From Nocardia coubleae NBRC 108252 (GTDB lineage: Bacteria; Actinomycetota; Actinomycetes; Mycobacteriales; Mycobacteriaceae): a stretch of 64,000 nt of DNA. The position numbers and the translations under genes are program-made. The notes beneath the pieces were generated by a model. It had not been told where the DNA came from and searched no databases. It worked only from the letters and a program-made list of their open reading frames with translations. Within the stretch, counting starts at the first letter, position 1; every line of letters starts with the position of its first letter. The DNA is taken from contig NZ_BDBD01000016.1 of assembly GCF_001612805.1 (NCBI RefSeq), positions 124,001 through 188,000 on the forward strand. Reading direction: 5' to 3'. Below, in pieces: positions 18,737-27,633 of the stretch.

Positions 18737-19807
18737 TCAGCTCGCTGCCGTCGCGCGGAGTGCGGCGGCAATCCTGGCGCGGTGGAATTCGGCCGTGCCC
18801 CAGGCGGTGCGCAGGGCCGCGACCCTGGTGAGCCACAGCGACAGGTCGCATTCGGCGGTGTAGCCGATGGCGCCGTGTACCTGCAGACCCGCCCGCGAGG
18901 CACGGTGGGCGGCATCGCCGCAGGCCACCAGCGCTGCCGAGACATCGCGGGCGCGGTCGGCGGAGTCGAGGGTGAGTGCGGCGCGGTACAGCAGCGGCTC
19001 CGCCAGGTCCAGCGCGATCCGCACATCCGCGAGCTGCTGCTTCACGGCCTGGAATTCGCCGATGACGCGGCCGAACTGCTTGCGCTGCTTGGCATAAGCG
19101 GTGGTCTGATCGAGGATTGCCCGGCCGGCACCGAGCAGTTGCGCGGCGCAGGCCAGCACACCCAGGTCGAAGGCGAAGTCGACGGCGTCCTCTGCCGCCT
19201 CCGCCAGCACCTCGTCGCGCAACGCTGCGAACAGCTTGCGCGCGGGATCGATCGACGCGATCACCGCCGCACTCTCGAACCGGCGCGCGCCGTGTTCGCC
19301 GGAGCGCTCAGCTGCGGCGGCCTGCGTAGGCGCCTCGTCGGGACGTGCGGGTCGACCTGTGGAGACGTGTGCATTACCGGCGACCAACACGAGGTCGGCG
19401 GTATCCGCGTCGAGCGCGACGGTGCGGCCGCCGTGCTCGAAGGCGATCGTGCCGAGCAGTTCACCACTCGCCACGGTCGGCAGCCAGCGCTCGGCCGCAT
19501 CAGGGAGCTGTCGCAGCAGCGCCGGAATCACGGCGGCCGATTCGATCACCGGACCGGGTACGGCCGCGCGACCCAGCTCGACCAGGGCCACGACGAGATC
19601 GACCGCGGTCGCATCGGCGCCGCCGTGTTCCTCGTCCACGATCAAGCCGAACACGCCCATGTCCGCCACCTGCCGCAGGATCGCGCGGCCGGGAGCGGTG
19701 TCACCCGACGACCATGCGCGCACGGCGGCGGGCACCTGGCCCGCGTCGAAGATCTTGCGCAGCTCGGCCGCGAAGTCGAGCTGTTCGGTACTGAGCGCGA
19801 ATCTCAT
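18737..19807 (-). CDS. fadE32: acyl-CoA dehydrogenase (FadE32-like)
   Basis: A 356-residue acyl-CoA dehydrogenase: N-terminal helical domain (LSTEQLDFAAELRKIFD), central region interrupted by an Ala/Arg/Glu-rich stretch (about residues 158-180), C-terminal domain with RKQFGRVIGEFQAVKQQLAD and QVHGAIGYTAECDL. Gene order places it as the Rv3563 counterpart, probably a subunit of a heteromeric dehydrogenase with FadE31 or FadE33 in ring C/D degradation. ATG 19807 follows an AGGAGATG. Its start overlaps the stop of a 50-codon small ORF. Confidence 0.78.
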   Translation of the reverse strand: MRFALSTEQLDFAAELRKIFDAGQVPAAVRAWSSGDTAPGRAILRQVADMGVFGLIVDEEHGGADATAVDLVVALVELGRAAVPGPVIESAAVIPALLRQLPDAAERWLPTVASGELLGTIAFEHGGRTVALDADTADLVLVAGNAHVSTGRPARPDEAPTQAAAAERSGEHGARRFESAAVIASIDPARKLFAALRDEVLAEAAEDAVDFAFDLGVLACAAQLLGAGRAILDQTTAYAKQRKQFGRVIGEFQAVKQQLADVRIALDLAEPLLYRAALTLDSADRARDVSAALVACGDAAHRASRAGLQVHGAIGYTAECDLSLWLTRVAALRTAWGTAEFHRARIAAALRATAAS

Positions 19808-19956
19808 CGCACATCTCCTGTCTTCGTGCGGTCGATGCGCTCTGTCTCGCCGGTCGTCGTCGCGCGGGCGGCGCGCGCATCACCCGGCCGCGCCGACCTG
19901 GCCGTGCGTACCTCGCCCGCGCGCTGCTCGAGCCTGAGTAAGAAGCGGGCGTTCAT
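19804..19956 (-). CDS. putative 50-residue Arg-rich small protein between fadE31 and fadE32
   Basis: A 50-codon frame whose ATG overlaps the fadE31 stop (ATGA) and whose TGA overlaps the fadE32 ATG (ATGA). GGGAGAGC stands upstream of its start. The product begins MNARFLLRLEQRAGEVRTA and is strongly basic (about 13 Arg), with high GC at third codon positions. The exact end-to-end fit argues for translation, at least as a coupling leader; no homologous domain is recognised and random occurrence in high-GC DNA is possible. Confidence 0.4.
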   Translation of the reverse strand: MNARFLLRLEQRAGEVRTARSARPGDARAARATTTGETERIDRTKTGDVR

Positions 19957-21095
19957 CGCTTGCTCTCCCGTGGCAGGCCGAGGAGGCGTTCGGCGATGAT
20001 GTTGCGCTGGATCTCGTTGGTGCCCGCGTAGATCGGGCCCGCGAGGGAGAACAGGTAGCCGTCGGTCCACGAGCTGCGCTGCTCGGCGGCCGCTCCGAGC
20101 AGGTCGAGGCCTGTTTCGTGCATGGCGATGTCGAGGTCGGACCAGAAGACCTTGGTGATGGAGGATTCGGCGCCGAGCTGGCCGCCGTCCTGCAGGCGGG
20201 TGACCGTGCCGAATGTGTGCAGCCGGTAGGCCTCGGCTCCGAGCCAGGCGTCGACCACGGCGTTGCGGGCGGCGGTATCGGCGGGGTCGCAGGTCTGCTG
20301 CCACAGGTCGATCAGGCGTTGCGCGGTGGCGCTGAACCGGCCGGGGCTGCGCAGCGAGAGGCCACGCTCGTTGCTCGAGGTGGCCATCGCCACCCGCCAA
20401 CCCTCGTTCGGTGCGCCGATCACGTCGTGATCGGGGACGAAGACGTCGTCGAGGAAGATCTCGGCGAAGCCGGGTTCGCCGTCGAGCTGGGGGATGGGCC
20501 GCACGCTCACGCCCTCGGCCGTCAGCGGGAACATCACGTAGGTCAGCCCGTGATGACGCTGCGCCTCGGGGTCGCTGCGGAACAGGCCGAAGGCCCAATC
20601 CGCGTAGGACGCACGGGAACTCCACGTCTTCTGGCCGTTGAGCACCCAGCCGCCCTCGGTGCGCCTGGCCGTCGAGCGCAGGCCCGCGAGGTCGCTACCA
20701 GCCTCGGGCTCCGACCAGGCCTGCGCCCAGATGTCCTCGCCGCGAGCCATTCTCGGCAGGATCCGGGCCAGTTGCTCCTCGGTGCCGTGCTCGAACAGCG
20801 TCGGTGCCAGCAGGAAGATGCCGTTCTGGGCCACCCGGCCGGGTGCGCCCGCCGCGTAGTACTCCTGCTCGAACAACACCCATTCGAGAATGGAGGCGTC
20901 ACGCCCGCCGTACTCGCGCGGCCACGACACCGCCGAGAGCCGCGCCTCGGCCAGCGTCGCCTCCCATGCACGATGGGCCGCGAAGCCTTCCGCGGTATCC
21001 ATGGAGGGCAGCGGTTCGCGTGGCACATGGGTGGCGAGGAATTCGCGCACCTCGAGCTGGAACTGTGTGGCTGCCTCGTCGATCTCGAGATCCAT
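19953..21095 (-). CDS. fadE31: acyl-CoA dehydrogenase (FadE31-like)
   Basis: A 380-residue full-length acyl-CoA dehydrogenase: PREYGGRDASILEWVLFEQEY in the N-terminal helices, AQAWSEPEAGSDLAGLRSTA (FAD/substrate loop, about 125-144), and the C-terminal PIYAGTNEIQRNIIAERLLGLPR. It matches the Rv3562 position in the KstR2 regulon and probably provides the FAD-binding partner for a short FadE subunit. Starts directly after the echA stop (no gap). Function in HIP-CoA (rings C/D) beta-oxidation is inferred from context. Confidence 0.82.
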   Translation of the reverse strand: MDLEIDEAATQFQLEVREFLATHVPREPLPSMDTAEGFAAHRAWEATLAEARLSAVSWPREYGGRDASILEWVLFEQEYYAAGAPGRVAQNGIFLLAPTLFEHGTEEQLARILPRMARGEDIWAQAWSEPEAGSDLAGLRSTARRTEGGWVLNGQKTWSSRASYADWAFGLFRSDPEAQRHHGLTYVMFPLTAEGVSVRPIPQLDGEPGFAEIFLDDVFVPDHDVIGAPNEGWRVAMATSSNERGLSLRSPGRFSATAQRLIDLWQQTCDPADTAARNAVVDAWLGAEAYRLHTFGTVTRLQDGGQLGAESSITKVFWSDLDIAMHETGLDLLGAAAEQRSSWTDGYLFSLAGPIYAGTNEIQRNIIAERLLGLPRESKR

Positions 21096-21959
21096 CTACT
21101 TCGACCCGTTCTGTTCGGCCGCGGCGGTCTTCATCGTCTTGGCGTTCATCCCGCCCAGCGAATCGGCGCCGACCTCGGCATTGTGCGCGTGCGCGAAATG
21201 GTGCAGTCCGAAGACCGAGTCCATGCCCGAGCGCATCCCCATCAGATCCTCGGCCTGGTTCACCGCCTTCTTGGTGAGCGCGAGCCCGAACTGCGGCATG
21301 GTGGCGATCTTCTCGGCGAGCGCGATGGTCTCGGCTTCCAGCTCCGCGCGCGGCACGACCCGGTTCACCATGCCCCACTCCTTGGCCTGCGCGGCCCCGA
21401 ACCGGTCACCGGTGAACAGGAACTCCTTGGCCGCGCGCGGGCCCATCACCCACGGATGCGCGAAGTACTCCACACCCGGAATTCCCATGCGCACAACGGG
21501 ATCGGAGAAGAAGGCGTCGTCGGAGCAGACGATCAGATCGCACACCCAGGCCAGCATCAGCCCACCGGCGATGCACGCGCCCTGCACCATCGCGATCGTC
21601 GGCTTGGGGATCTCGCGCCAGCGCCTGCACATGCCGAGATACACCTCGGTCTCGCGGGCGAACCGCTGGTCGCCACCGGTGCGGTCGACGTGGTCCCACC
21701 ACAGCGCGGCCTTGTTCTCGTAGTGCGCGTCGTGGTCGCGGCCCGGTGTGCCGATATCGTGCCCGGCGCTGAAGTGCTTTCCGTTGCCGGCGAGCACGAT
21801 CACCTTCACCGCGGCATCCTCGACCGCGCGCACGAACGCGGCGTCGAGGGCGTAGGTCATCTTCGAGTTCTGCGCGTTGCGGAAATCGGGCCGGTTCATG
21901 GTGATCACAGCCACCGGTCCGCGCACCTCGTAGGTGACGACCTCGGTTTCGGAACTCAC
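21096..21959 (-). CDS. enoyl-CoA hydratase/isomerase family protein in the fadD3 operon
   Basis: A 287-residue crotonase-fold protein: VAVITMNRPDFRNAQNSKM, oxyanion loop segments KHFSAGHDIG (about residues 62-71) and VQGACIAGGLMLAWVCDLI (about 112-130), and a long C-terminal helical extension. It resembles the EchA13 group. GTG start overlapping the fadD3 stop. H37Rv has no echA between fadD3 and fadE31, so this is an addition relative to that order; it may hydrate or isomerise a ring C/D enoyl-CoA, but the substrate is unknown. Confidence 0.8.
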   Translation of the reverse strand: MSSETEVVTYEVRGPVAVITMNRPDFRNAQNSKMTYALDAAFVRAVEDAAVKVIVLAGNGKHFSAGHDIGTPGRDHDAHYENKAALWWDHVDRTGGDQRFARETEVYLGMCRRWREIPKPTIAMVQGACIAGGLMLAWVCDLIVCSDDAFFSDPVVRMGIPGVEYFAHPWVMGPRAAKEFLFTGDRFGAAQAKEWGMVNRVVPRAELEAETIALAEKIATMPQFGLALTKKAVNQAEDLMGMRSGMDSVFGLHHFAHAHNAEVGADSLGGMNAKTMKTAAAEQNGSK

Positions 21960-23506
21960 GACTTCTCCTCACGTAGCTCGCGCTTGAGCACCTTGCCCGC
22001 CGCGCTGTAGGGCAGCCGGTCGCGGAACTCGACGAACCGGGGCACCTTGAAATTCGCCAGATGGGCGCTCGCATGGGCGATCACGTCGTCGGCGGTCAGG
22101 TTCGTGTCCGGCTTGCGGACGACGAACGCCATGCCGACCTCGCCCATCCGCTCGTCGGGCACCCCGATCACCGCGGACTCGGCGACACCGTCGAGACGGG
22201 CGAGGGTCTGCTCGATCTCGGCGGGGTAGACGTTGAATCCGCCGGTGATGTACATGTCCTTGAGCCGGTCGGTGATCTTGAGGTAGCCGCGGTCGTCCAC
22301 CACGCCGATGTCACCGGTGTGCAGCCAGCCGTCGGCGTCGATCGCCTCGGCGGTGGCCTCGGGATCGTCGAGGTAACCGAGCATCACATTGGGGCCACGC
22401 AGCAGAACTTCACCGTTGTCGGCCAGGCGCAGTTCGAAGCCGGCGATGGGCTTGCCGCAGGTGTTGGCGATGGTCTCGGCGTCGTCGTCGGGGTCGCACA
22501 TGGTGCCGAAGCCGGCGGTCTCCGACAGTCCGTAGGCGGTAATGACCACCTCGAAGTCGAGGTCGTCGCGCATCCGCTCGATCAGCACCACCGGCACGGT
22601 CGCCGCGCCGGTCACCGCGACGCGCAGCGAAGAGAGGTCACGCTCGCCGCGCTCGGGGTGGTCGAGGATGGTCTGGTAGATCGTCGGCGGGCCGGTGAGC
22701 ACCGTGATCCGCTCGGACTCGACGAGGCGCAGCGCGGCCGGGACGTCGAATGTCGCCTGCGGCACGATCGTGGCCCCGGTGACCAGGCACGCGAGGATGC
22801 CCGCCTTGTAACCGAAGTTGTGGAAGAAGGGCGGGATCACCAGGTATCGGTCGCCCGCGCGCACGGTCGAGCAGGCGCACCAGGCACGCACCACATCCAG
22901 GGCCTGCCGGTGGGCGACCAGGGTGCCTTTGCTGCGGCCGGTGGTGCCCGAGGTGAAGAGGATGTCGGAGATGTCGTCGGGGGAGACCTGCGCCGCCCGC
23001 GCTTCGCCGTCGGCCTCGGTGACCCGCTCGGCCTCGGCGAGGAAATCGTCCCAGGTGAGCGAGCCGGTCCCGATGGCCGCGCCCGGCTCGACCGGGATGA
23101 CGACAACCGTCGCGATGGTCGATTCCGGTGCTTCGGCGAGCAGTTCGGCCACCCGGTCGCGACCGAGGAACGGCCCGGCGACGAACAGCGCCTTCGCATC
23201 GACCCGGTTCAGCACGTCGGCCGCCTCGGCCGCCACGTACCGGGTGTTCAGCGGCACGAGCGCGGCACCGGCCGAATGCGCGGCGAGTGCGGCAACTACC
23301 CAGTGATGGGTATTGGGTGCCCACATGGCGACCCGGTCGCCGGGTTCGATGCCGCGGGCGATGAGCGCGCGCGCCGCGATCCGCACCTGGTCGAGCAGCT
23401 CTGCCCACGTCAGGCGGGTTTCGCCGTCGACGATGGCAGGCTCGTGCGGATACGCCGCGGCGGTCTGGCGCAGCGCCTGCGGGATGGTCTGTGCAGCGGG
23501 TGTCAC
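21956..23506 (-). CDS. fadD3: HIP-CoA synthetase (FadD3)
   Basis: A 516-residue ANL-superfamily acyl-CoA synthetase: P-loop-like FTSGTTGRSKGTLV (about residues 174-187), YGLSETAGFGTM, LHTGDIGVVDDRGYLKITDR, and the C-terminal catalytic Lys in SAAGKVLKRELRE. FadD3 activates the C/D-ring propionate (HIP) left after HsaD cleavage and so starts ring C/D degradation; HIP-CoA is also the KstR2 effector. GTG start. First gene of the minus-strand operon, divergent from fadE30, with the KstR2-like site about 50 bp upstream. Confidence 0.9.
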   Translation of the reverse strand: MTPAAQTIPQALRQTAAAYPHEPAIVDGETRLTWAELLDQVRIAARALIARGIEPGDRVAMWAPNTHHWVVAALAAHSAGAALVPLNTRYVAAEAADVLNRVDAKALFVAGPFLGRDRVAELLAEAPESTIATVVVIPVEPGAAIGTGSLTWDDFLAEAERVTEADGEARAAQVSPDDISDILFTSGTTGRSKGTLVAHRQALDVVRAWCACSTVRAGDRYLVIPPFFHNFGYKAGILACLVTGATIVPQATFDVPAALRLVESERITVLTGPPTIYQTILDHPERGERDLSSLRVAVTGAATVPVVLIERMRDDLDFEVVITAYGLSETAGFGTMCDPDDDAETIANTCGKPIAGFELRLADNGEVLLRGPNVMLGYLDDPEATAEAIDADGWLHTGDIGVVDDRGYLKITDRLKDMYITGGFNVYPAEIEQTLARLDGVAESAVIGVPDERMGEVGMAFVVRKPDTNLTADDVIAHASAHLANFKVPRFVEFRDRLPYSAAGKVLKRELREEKS

Positions 23507-23556
23507 GGGGTCCTCACCGTTGTGCGGTTCGCTGATCTTTACGAAGCAGCTAACAA

Positions 23557-23570
23557 AGCAAGTGCTTGGT
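23557..23570. promoter_or_regulatory. KstR2-type operator (fadD3/fadE30)
   Basis: AGCAAGTGCTTGGT matches the KstR2 palindrome AnCAAGnnCTTGnT exactly. A TAGGTT -10-like box starts at its last base and is followed 8 nt later by GTG, so repressor binding would block the fadE30 promoter; fadD3 is in the other direction. Confidence 0.85.
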
Positions 23571-23583
23571 AGGTTACTCTACC

Positions 23584-24765
23584 GTGGTGGGCGTGATCCA
23601 GACCGCAGATTCAGTTACCTCCGACGCGGAGTTCCGCGCGGAGATCCGGGAGTGGCTTGCCGAAAACCTCGCGGGCGAGTTCGCCGACCTGCGCGGTACC
23701 GGCGGGCCGGGCCGAGAACACGAGCACTTCGAGCGACGGCTGGCCTGGGATCGTCATCTCGCCGCCGCCGGCTGGACGTGCCTCGGCTGGCCGGTGGAGT
23801 ACGGCGGCCGCGACGAGAGCGTCGCCAGACAGGTGATCTTCCACGAGGAGTACGCCAAGGCCGACGCGCCCGCGCGGGTCTCGCACGTGGGTGAGGAACT
23901 GCTCGGGCCGACCGTGCTCGCCTTCGGCACCGAGGAGCAGAAGAAGCGCTTCCTGCCCGGCGTCCGTTCGGTCGGCGAGCTGTGGTGTCAGGGCTACTCC
24001 GAGCCGGGCGCGGGTTCCGACCTGGCGGCCGTGTCGACGACCGCCCGCCTCGACGGCGACCAGTGGGTGATCAACGGCCAGAAGATCTGGACCTCGCTGG
24101 CCCATGTGGCCGACTGGTGCTTCGTGATCGCCCGCACCGAACGCGGGTCCACCCGTCATCACGGCCTGTCCTACCTGCTCGTCCCGATGAACCAGCCGGG
24201 CATAACCGTTCGCCCGATCCAGCAGCTCACCGGCACTTCGGAATTCAACGAGGTGTACTTCGACGACGCCCGCACCGACGCGGACCTGGTCGTCGGTGCG
24301 CCCGGGGACGGCTGGCGAATCGCCATGGGCACCTTGACCTTCGAGCGTGGCATCTCCACTCTCGGCCAGCAGATCCGCTTCGCCCGCGAACTCACCGACA
24401 TCGAAGACCTCGCCCGCCGCACCGGCGCCGCCGACGACCCGCTGATCGCCGCGCGTTTCGACCGCGCCTGGGTGGGCCTGCGGGTGCTGCGCGCCCACGC
24501 GCTGCGCACCATGAGCGACGAGAACGACGCGGGCGGGGCGTCGGTGTCGAAGTTGTTGTGGGCCAACTGGCATCGCGATCTCGGCGAGCTCGCCATGGCG
24601 GTGCAGGGTGCCGCCGGTCTGGTGATCCCCGACGACGACATGACCGCCTGGCAGCGGCTGTACCTGTTCAGCCGCGCCGACACCATCTACGGAGGTTCGA
24701 ACGAAGTGCAGCGCAACATCATCGCCGAGCGGGTGCTCGGTCTGCCGCGCGAGGCCCGACCGTGA
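23584..24765 (+). CDS. fadE30: acyl-CoA dehydrogenase (FadE30)
   Basis: A ~393-residue acyl-CoA dehydrogenase close to Rv3560c: FRAEIREWLAENLAGEFADL, RRLAWDRHLAAAGWTCLGWP, CQGYSEPGAGSDLAAVST (about residues 136-153) and C-terminal DTIYGGSNEVQRNIIAERVLGLPR. FadE30 is required early in HIP-CoA degradation. Three in-frame GTG codons (23584, 23587, 23593) are possible; 23584 is chosen because it lies 8 nt after a TAGGTT box that abuts the KstR2-like operator and there is no Shine-Dalgarno sequence, suggesting a leaderless mRNA. Overlaps ipdF by 4 nt. Confidence 0.88.
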   Translation: MVGVIQTADSVTSDAEFRAEIREWLAENLAGEFADLRGTGGPGREHEHFERRLAWDRHLAAAGWTCLGWPVEYGGRDESVARQVIFHEEYAKADAPARVSHVGEELLGPTVLAFGTEEQKKRFLPGVRSVGELWCQGYSEPGAGSDLAAVSTTARLDGDQWVINGQKIWTSLAHVADWCFVIARTERGSTRHHGLSYLLVPMNQPGITVRPIQQLTGTSEFNEVYFDDARTDADLVVGAPGDGWRIAMGTLTFERGISTLGQQIRFARELTDIEDLARRTGAADDPLIAARFDRAWVGLRVLRAHALRTMSDENDAGGASVSKLLWANWHRDLGELAMAVQGAAGLVIPDDDMTAWQRLYLFSRADTIYGGSNEVQRNIIAERVLGLPREARP

Positions 24766-25559
24766 CCGGCCCGCTCGCCACCCCGCCCGCGCCCATCCCC
24801 GGCCACGGTCTGCTCACCGGCCGCAAGGGCGTCGTCACCGCCGCCGCCGGTACCGGCATCGGCTCGGCCACCGCCCGCAGGCTCCTGTCCGAGGGTGCCG
24901 ATGTGGTGGTATCCGATTGGCACGAGCGGAGATTGGGTGAAACCGCCGAACTGCTCGCCAAGGAATTCCCGGAGCGCACCGTCGGTGCCGTGGTGTGCGA
25001 TGTGCGCGACACCGCCCAGGTGAATCAGCTGCTCACCCACGCTGCCGCCGAACTCGGTCGCATCGACATCATGATCAACAATGCCGGCCTCGGCGGCGAG
25101 ACCCCCGTGGTCGACATGACCGACGAGCAGTGGGACCAGGTCCTCGACATCACCCTCACCGGCACCTTCCGCTGCACGCGCGCGGCGCTCGGCTACTTCC
25201 GCGACGCGGGTCACGGCGGGGTGATCGTCAACAACGCCAGCGTGCTCGGCTGGCGAGCCCAGCACGGCCAGGCGCACTACGCCGCGGCCAAGGCGGGGGT
25301 GATGGCGCTGACCAGGTGCAGCGCGATCGAGGCCGCCGAGTTCGGGGTGCGCATCAATGCCGTCGCGCCGAGCATCGCGCGGCATCCGTTCCTGGACAAG
25401 GTCAGCTCATCCGAACTGCTCGACAACCTCAGTGAGCGTGAGGCTTTCGGGCGCGCGGCCGAGCCCTGGGAGGTCGCGGCGACGATCGCCATGCTGGCCA
25501 GCGACTACACCTCGTACCTGACCGGTGAGGTGGTTTCCGTGAGTAGTCAGCGCGCATGA
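24762..25559 (+). CDS. ipdF: short-chain dehydrogenase (IpdF)
   Basis: A 265-residue SDR: cofactor motif TAAAGTGIGSA near residue 27, NNAGLGGE, catalytic Ser in NNASVLG and the YAAAK pair (Tyr/Lys about residues 170-174). It corresponds to Rv3559c (IpdF), implicated in redox steps on the hydroxylated side of HIC-CoA intermediates during ring C/D degradation. GTG start overlaps the fadE30 stop (GTGA). The glycine motif reads GTGIG after an Ala-rich lead, slightly unusual but common in this subgroup. The kstR2 operator follows immediately. Confidence 0.85.
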   Translation: MTGPLATPPAPIPGHGLLTGRKGVVTAAAGTGIGSATARRLLSEGADVVVSDWHERRLGETAELLAKEFPERTVGAVVCDVRDTAQVNQLLTHAAAELGRIDIMINNAGLGGETPVVDMTDEQWDQVLDITLTGTFRCTRAALGYFRDAGHGGVIVNNASVLGWRAQHGQAHYAAAKAGVMALTRCSAIEAAEFGVRINAVAPSIARHPFLDKVSSSELLDNLSEREAFGRAAEPWEVAATIAMLASDYTSYLTGEVVSVSSQRA

Positions 25560-25575
25560 CGGCAGCAGCGTGCCA

Positions 25576-25589
25576 AGCAAGTGCTTGGT
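25576..25589. promoter_or_regulatory. KstR2-type operator in front of kstR2
   Basis: AGCAAGTGCTTGGT, identical to the site at 23557. It precedes a TACGAT -10-like box (25592-25597) and the kstR2 start, so kstR2 is probably autoregulated and kstR2-fadA6 derepressed together. Confidence 0.85.
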
Positions 25590-25604
25590 TGTACGATGTC
25601 TAGG

Positions 25605-26216
25605 GTGACCGCACCCGACACCGCGAAACGCACCCGCCGCGACGAACTGCTCGCCCTCGCCGCCGACCTGTTCGCCGAGCGCGGCCTGCGCGCCACCACG
25701 GTGCGCGATATCGCCGATTCGGCAGGCATTCTCTCGGGCAGTCTCTACCACCATTTCGATTCCAAGGAATCGATGGTCGACGAGATCCTGCGCGGCTTCC
25801 TCGACGACCTGTTCGGCCGCTATCGCGAGATCGCGGCCGCCGGGCTCAGCTCGCGGGCGACCCTCGAGGCCCTGGTCCTCGCCTCCTACCAGGCGTTCGA
25901 CCGTCATCACGCCGCCGTCGCGATCTACCAGGCCGAGGCCAAGAACCTGCGTGACGTGGAGCGTTTCGGCTACATCCGTGACTTCAACACCGAGTTCCGC
26001 GACCTGTGGCACCGGGTGCTCGCCGCCGGTGTCGCCGACGGCAGCTTCCGGCCCGAACTCGATGTGGAACTGGCCTTCCGCTTCCTGCGCGACACCGTGT
26101 GGGTCGCGGTCCGCTGGTACACCCCCGGCGGCCCCATCACCGTGAAAAACCTTGCCTCGCAATATCTGACCATCGTGCTCGACGGGCTCACCGTGCCCGC
26201 GAGCGACGCGCCTTAG
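25605..26216 (+). CDS. kstR2: TetR-family repressor KstR2
   Basis: A 203-residue TetR regulator very similar to Rv3557c: ELLALAADLFAERGLRATTV, then RDIADSAGILSGSLYHHFDS (helix-turn-helix, about residues 12-58), and a C-terminal domain ending RWYTPGGPITVKNLASQYL. KstR2 represses HIP catabolism genes and is released by HIP-CoA. GTG 25605 is chosen because it lies 7 nt after a TACGAT box (leaderless); ATG 25596 would start inside that box and is the conventional alternative. fadA6 begins 10 bp downstream. The three KstR2-like operators in the window are its likely targets. Confidence 0.92.
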   Translation: MTAPDTAKRTRRDELLALAADLFAERGLRATTVRDIADSAGILSGSLYHHFDSKESMVDEILRGFLDDLFGRYREIAAAGLSSRATLEALVLASYQAFDRHHAAVAIYQAEAKNLRDVERFGYIRDFNTEFRDLWHRVLAAGVADGSFRPELDVELAFRFLRDTVWVAVRWYTPGGPITVKNLASQYLTIVLDGLTVPASDAP

Positions 26217-26225
26217 GAGTACCCC

Positions 26226-27422
26226 ATGACCGCACCCGCCGAGCGCCGCCCCTACACCCCGTTGCGGGAGGCCTATGTGATCGATGCGGTGCGGACCGCT
26301 GTCGGCAAGCGTGGCGGCGCGCTGGCCGGTGTGCACCCGGCCGACCTCGGCGCCGCCGCACTGCGCGGACTCGTCGAGCGCACCGGTATCGACCCGGCTG
26401 TCGTCGACGACGTGATCGTCGGCTGTGTCGACAACATCGGCCCGCAGGCAGGCAATATCGGTCGCACGATGTGGCTGACCGCGGGTTTCCCGGAGGAGGT
26501 TCCCGGTGTCACCGTCGACCGGCAGTGCGGTTCCAGTCAGCAGGCCATCAATTTCGGCGCCCAGGCGATCATGAGCGGCACCGCCGAGGTGATCGTCGCG
26601 GGCGGTGTGCAGAACATGAGCGCGATCCCGATCTCGGCGGCCATGCTCGCGGGCAAGGAGTACGGATTCGACTCGCCCTTCGTCGGCGCCACCGGCTGGG
26701 ATCAGCGCTACGGCACCGGCGAGGTCTCGCAGTTCCGTGGCGCCGAGCTGATCGCCGAGAAGTGGGGCATCAGCCGCGAGGACATGGAGCAGTGGGCGCT
26801 GCGCAGCCATCAGCGGGCGCGGGCGGCCATCGCCGAGGGCCGCTTCGAGGCCGAGATCGTGCCGGTCGGTGACTTCGCCGTCGACCAGGGCCCGCGCGAG
26901 ACCAGCCTCGAGAAGATGGCCACGCTGCAACCGCTGAGCGAGGGCAGCCCGCTCACCGCCGCCGTGGCCAGCCAGATCTCCGACGGTGCGAGCGCGACGT
27001 TGCTCGCCTCGGAGTGGGCCGTCGAGGAGTACGGGCTCACCCCGCGGGCGCGCATCCATCACGTCAGCGCGCGCGGCGCCGACCCGATCTTCATGCTCAG
27101 CGCGCCCATTCCGGCCACTCAGTGGGCGCTGGCGAAGACCGGGCTCACCATCGACGACATCGATGTCATCGAGATCAACGAGGCGTTCGCGCCGGTGGTG
27201 CTGGCCTGGATCAAGGAGATCGGCGCCGATCCGGCGAAGGTCAATGTCAACGGCGGTGCCATCGCCCTCGGTCATCCGCTCGGCGCGACCGGCGCGAAGC
27301 TGTTCGCCACCCTGCTGCACGAGCTCGAGCGGGTGAACGGCCGCTACGGTCTGCTCACCATCTGTGAGGGCGGCGGCACCGCGAACGTCACCATCATCGA
27401 ACGGCTCGGCGCGGGCGAGTAA
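26226..27422 (+). CDS. fadA6: acetyl-CoA acetyltransferase / thiolase (FadA6)
   Basis: A 398-residue thiolase with the full catalytic set: acyl-accepting Cys101 (DRQCGSSQQA), His350 (GHPLGATGA) and Cys380 (CEGGGTANV). It corresponds to Rv3556c and removes a two-carbon unit (or opens a beta-ketoacyl-CoA) late in ring C/D degradation. Start ATG after TTAGGAGTA. Cotranscribed with kstR2; followed by a very stable hairpin at 27438-27478. Confidence 0.9.
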   Translation: MTAPAERRPYTPLREAYVIDAVRTAVGKRGGALAGVHPADLGAAALRGLVERTGIDPAVVDDVIVGCVDNIGPQAGNIGRTMWLTAGFPEEVPGVTVDRQCGSSQQAINFGAQAIMSGTAEVIVAGGVQNMSAIPISAAMLAGKEYGFDSPFVGATGWDQRYGTGEVSQFRGAELIAEKWGISREDMEQWALRSHQRARAAIAEGRFEAEIVPVGDFAVDQGPRETSLEKMATLQPLSEGSPLTAAVASQISDGASATLLASEWAVEEYGLTPRARIHHVSARGADPIFMLSAPIPATQWALAKTGLTIDDIDVIEINEAFAPVVLAWIKEIGADPAKVNVNGGAIALGHPLGATGAKLFATLLHELERVNGRYGLLTICEGGGTANVTIIERLGAGE

Positions 27423-27437
27423 TTCGCCGCGACGCCG

Positions 27438-27478
27438 ACGACGGCCCGGTACCGGACACTCCGGTACCGGGCCGTCGT
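27438..27478 (+). terminator. strong hairpin terminator after fadA6
   Basis: Perfect 19-bp stem ACGACGGCCCGGTACCGGA with its complement and a 3-nt loop CAC, 16 bp beyond the fadA6 stop. It ends the fadE30-ipdF / kstR2-fadA6 transcription unit. Confidence 0.85.
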
Positions 27479-27633
27479 GCGTCGGCGGACTTGCGGGTGA
27501 TGGGCCGGTCGTCGAGACTGAACGGTTGCTCTCCCGGCGCCACCGCGATAACACGTTGGCGCAGTGGGTAAGCCATGTGCTGAAGCGGTGCCGGTCAGGT
27601 ACTGCTCGTGGAAACAGGGAACAGGAATTTCGA

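Noticed and set aside
25407..27554. A 715-codon minus-strand frame across kstR2 and fadA6.
   Set aside because: Antisense to two recognised genes and runs through the KstR2-like operator and the terminator hairpin; translation has no protein-like features.
27547..27560. GATAACACGTTGGC, a possible KstR operator upstream of the Pro/Gln-rich protein gene.
   Set aside because: Only the AACnnGTT core fits; both outer positions fail and the downstream gene has no steroid link.
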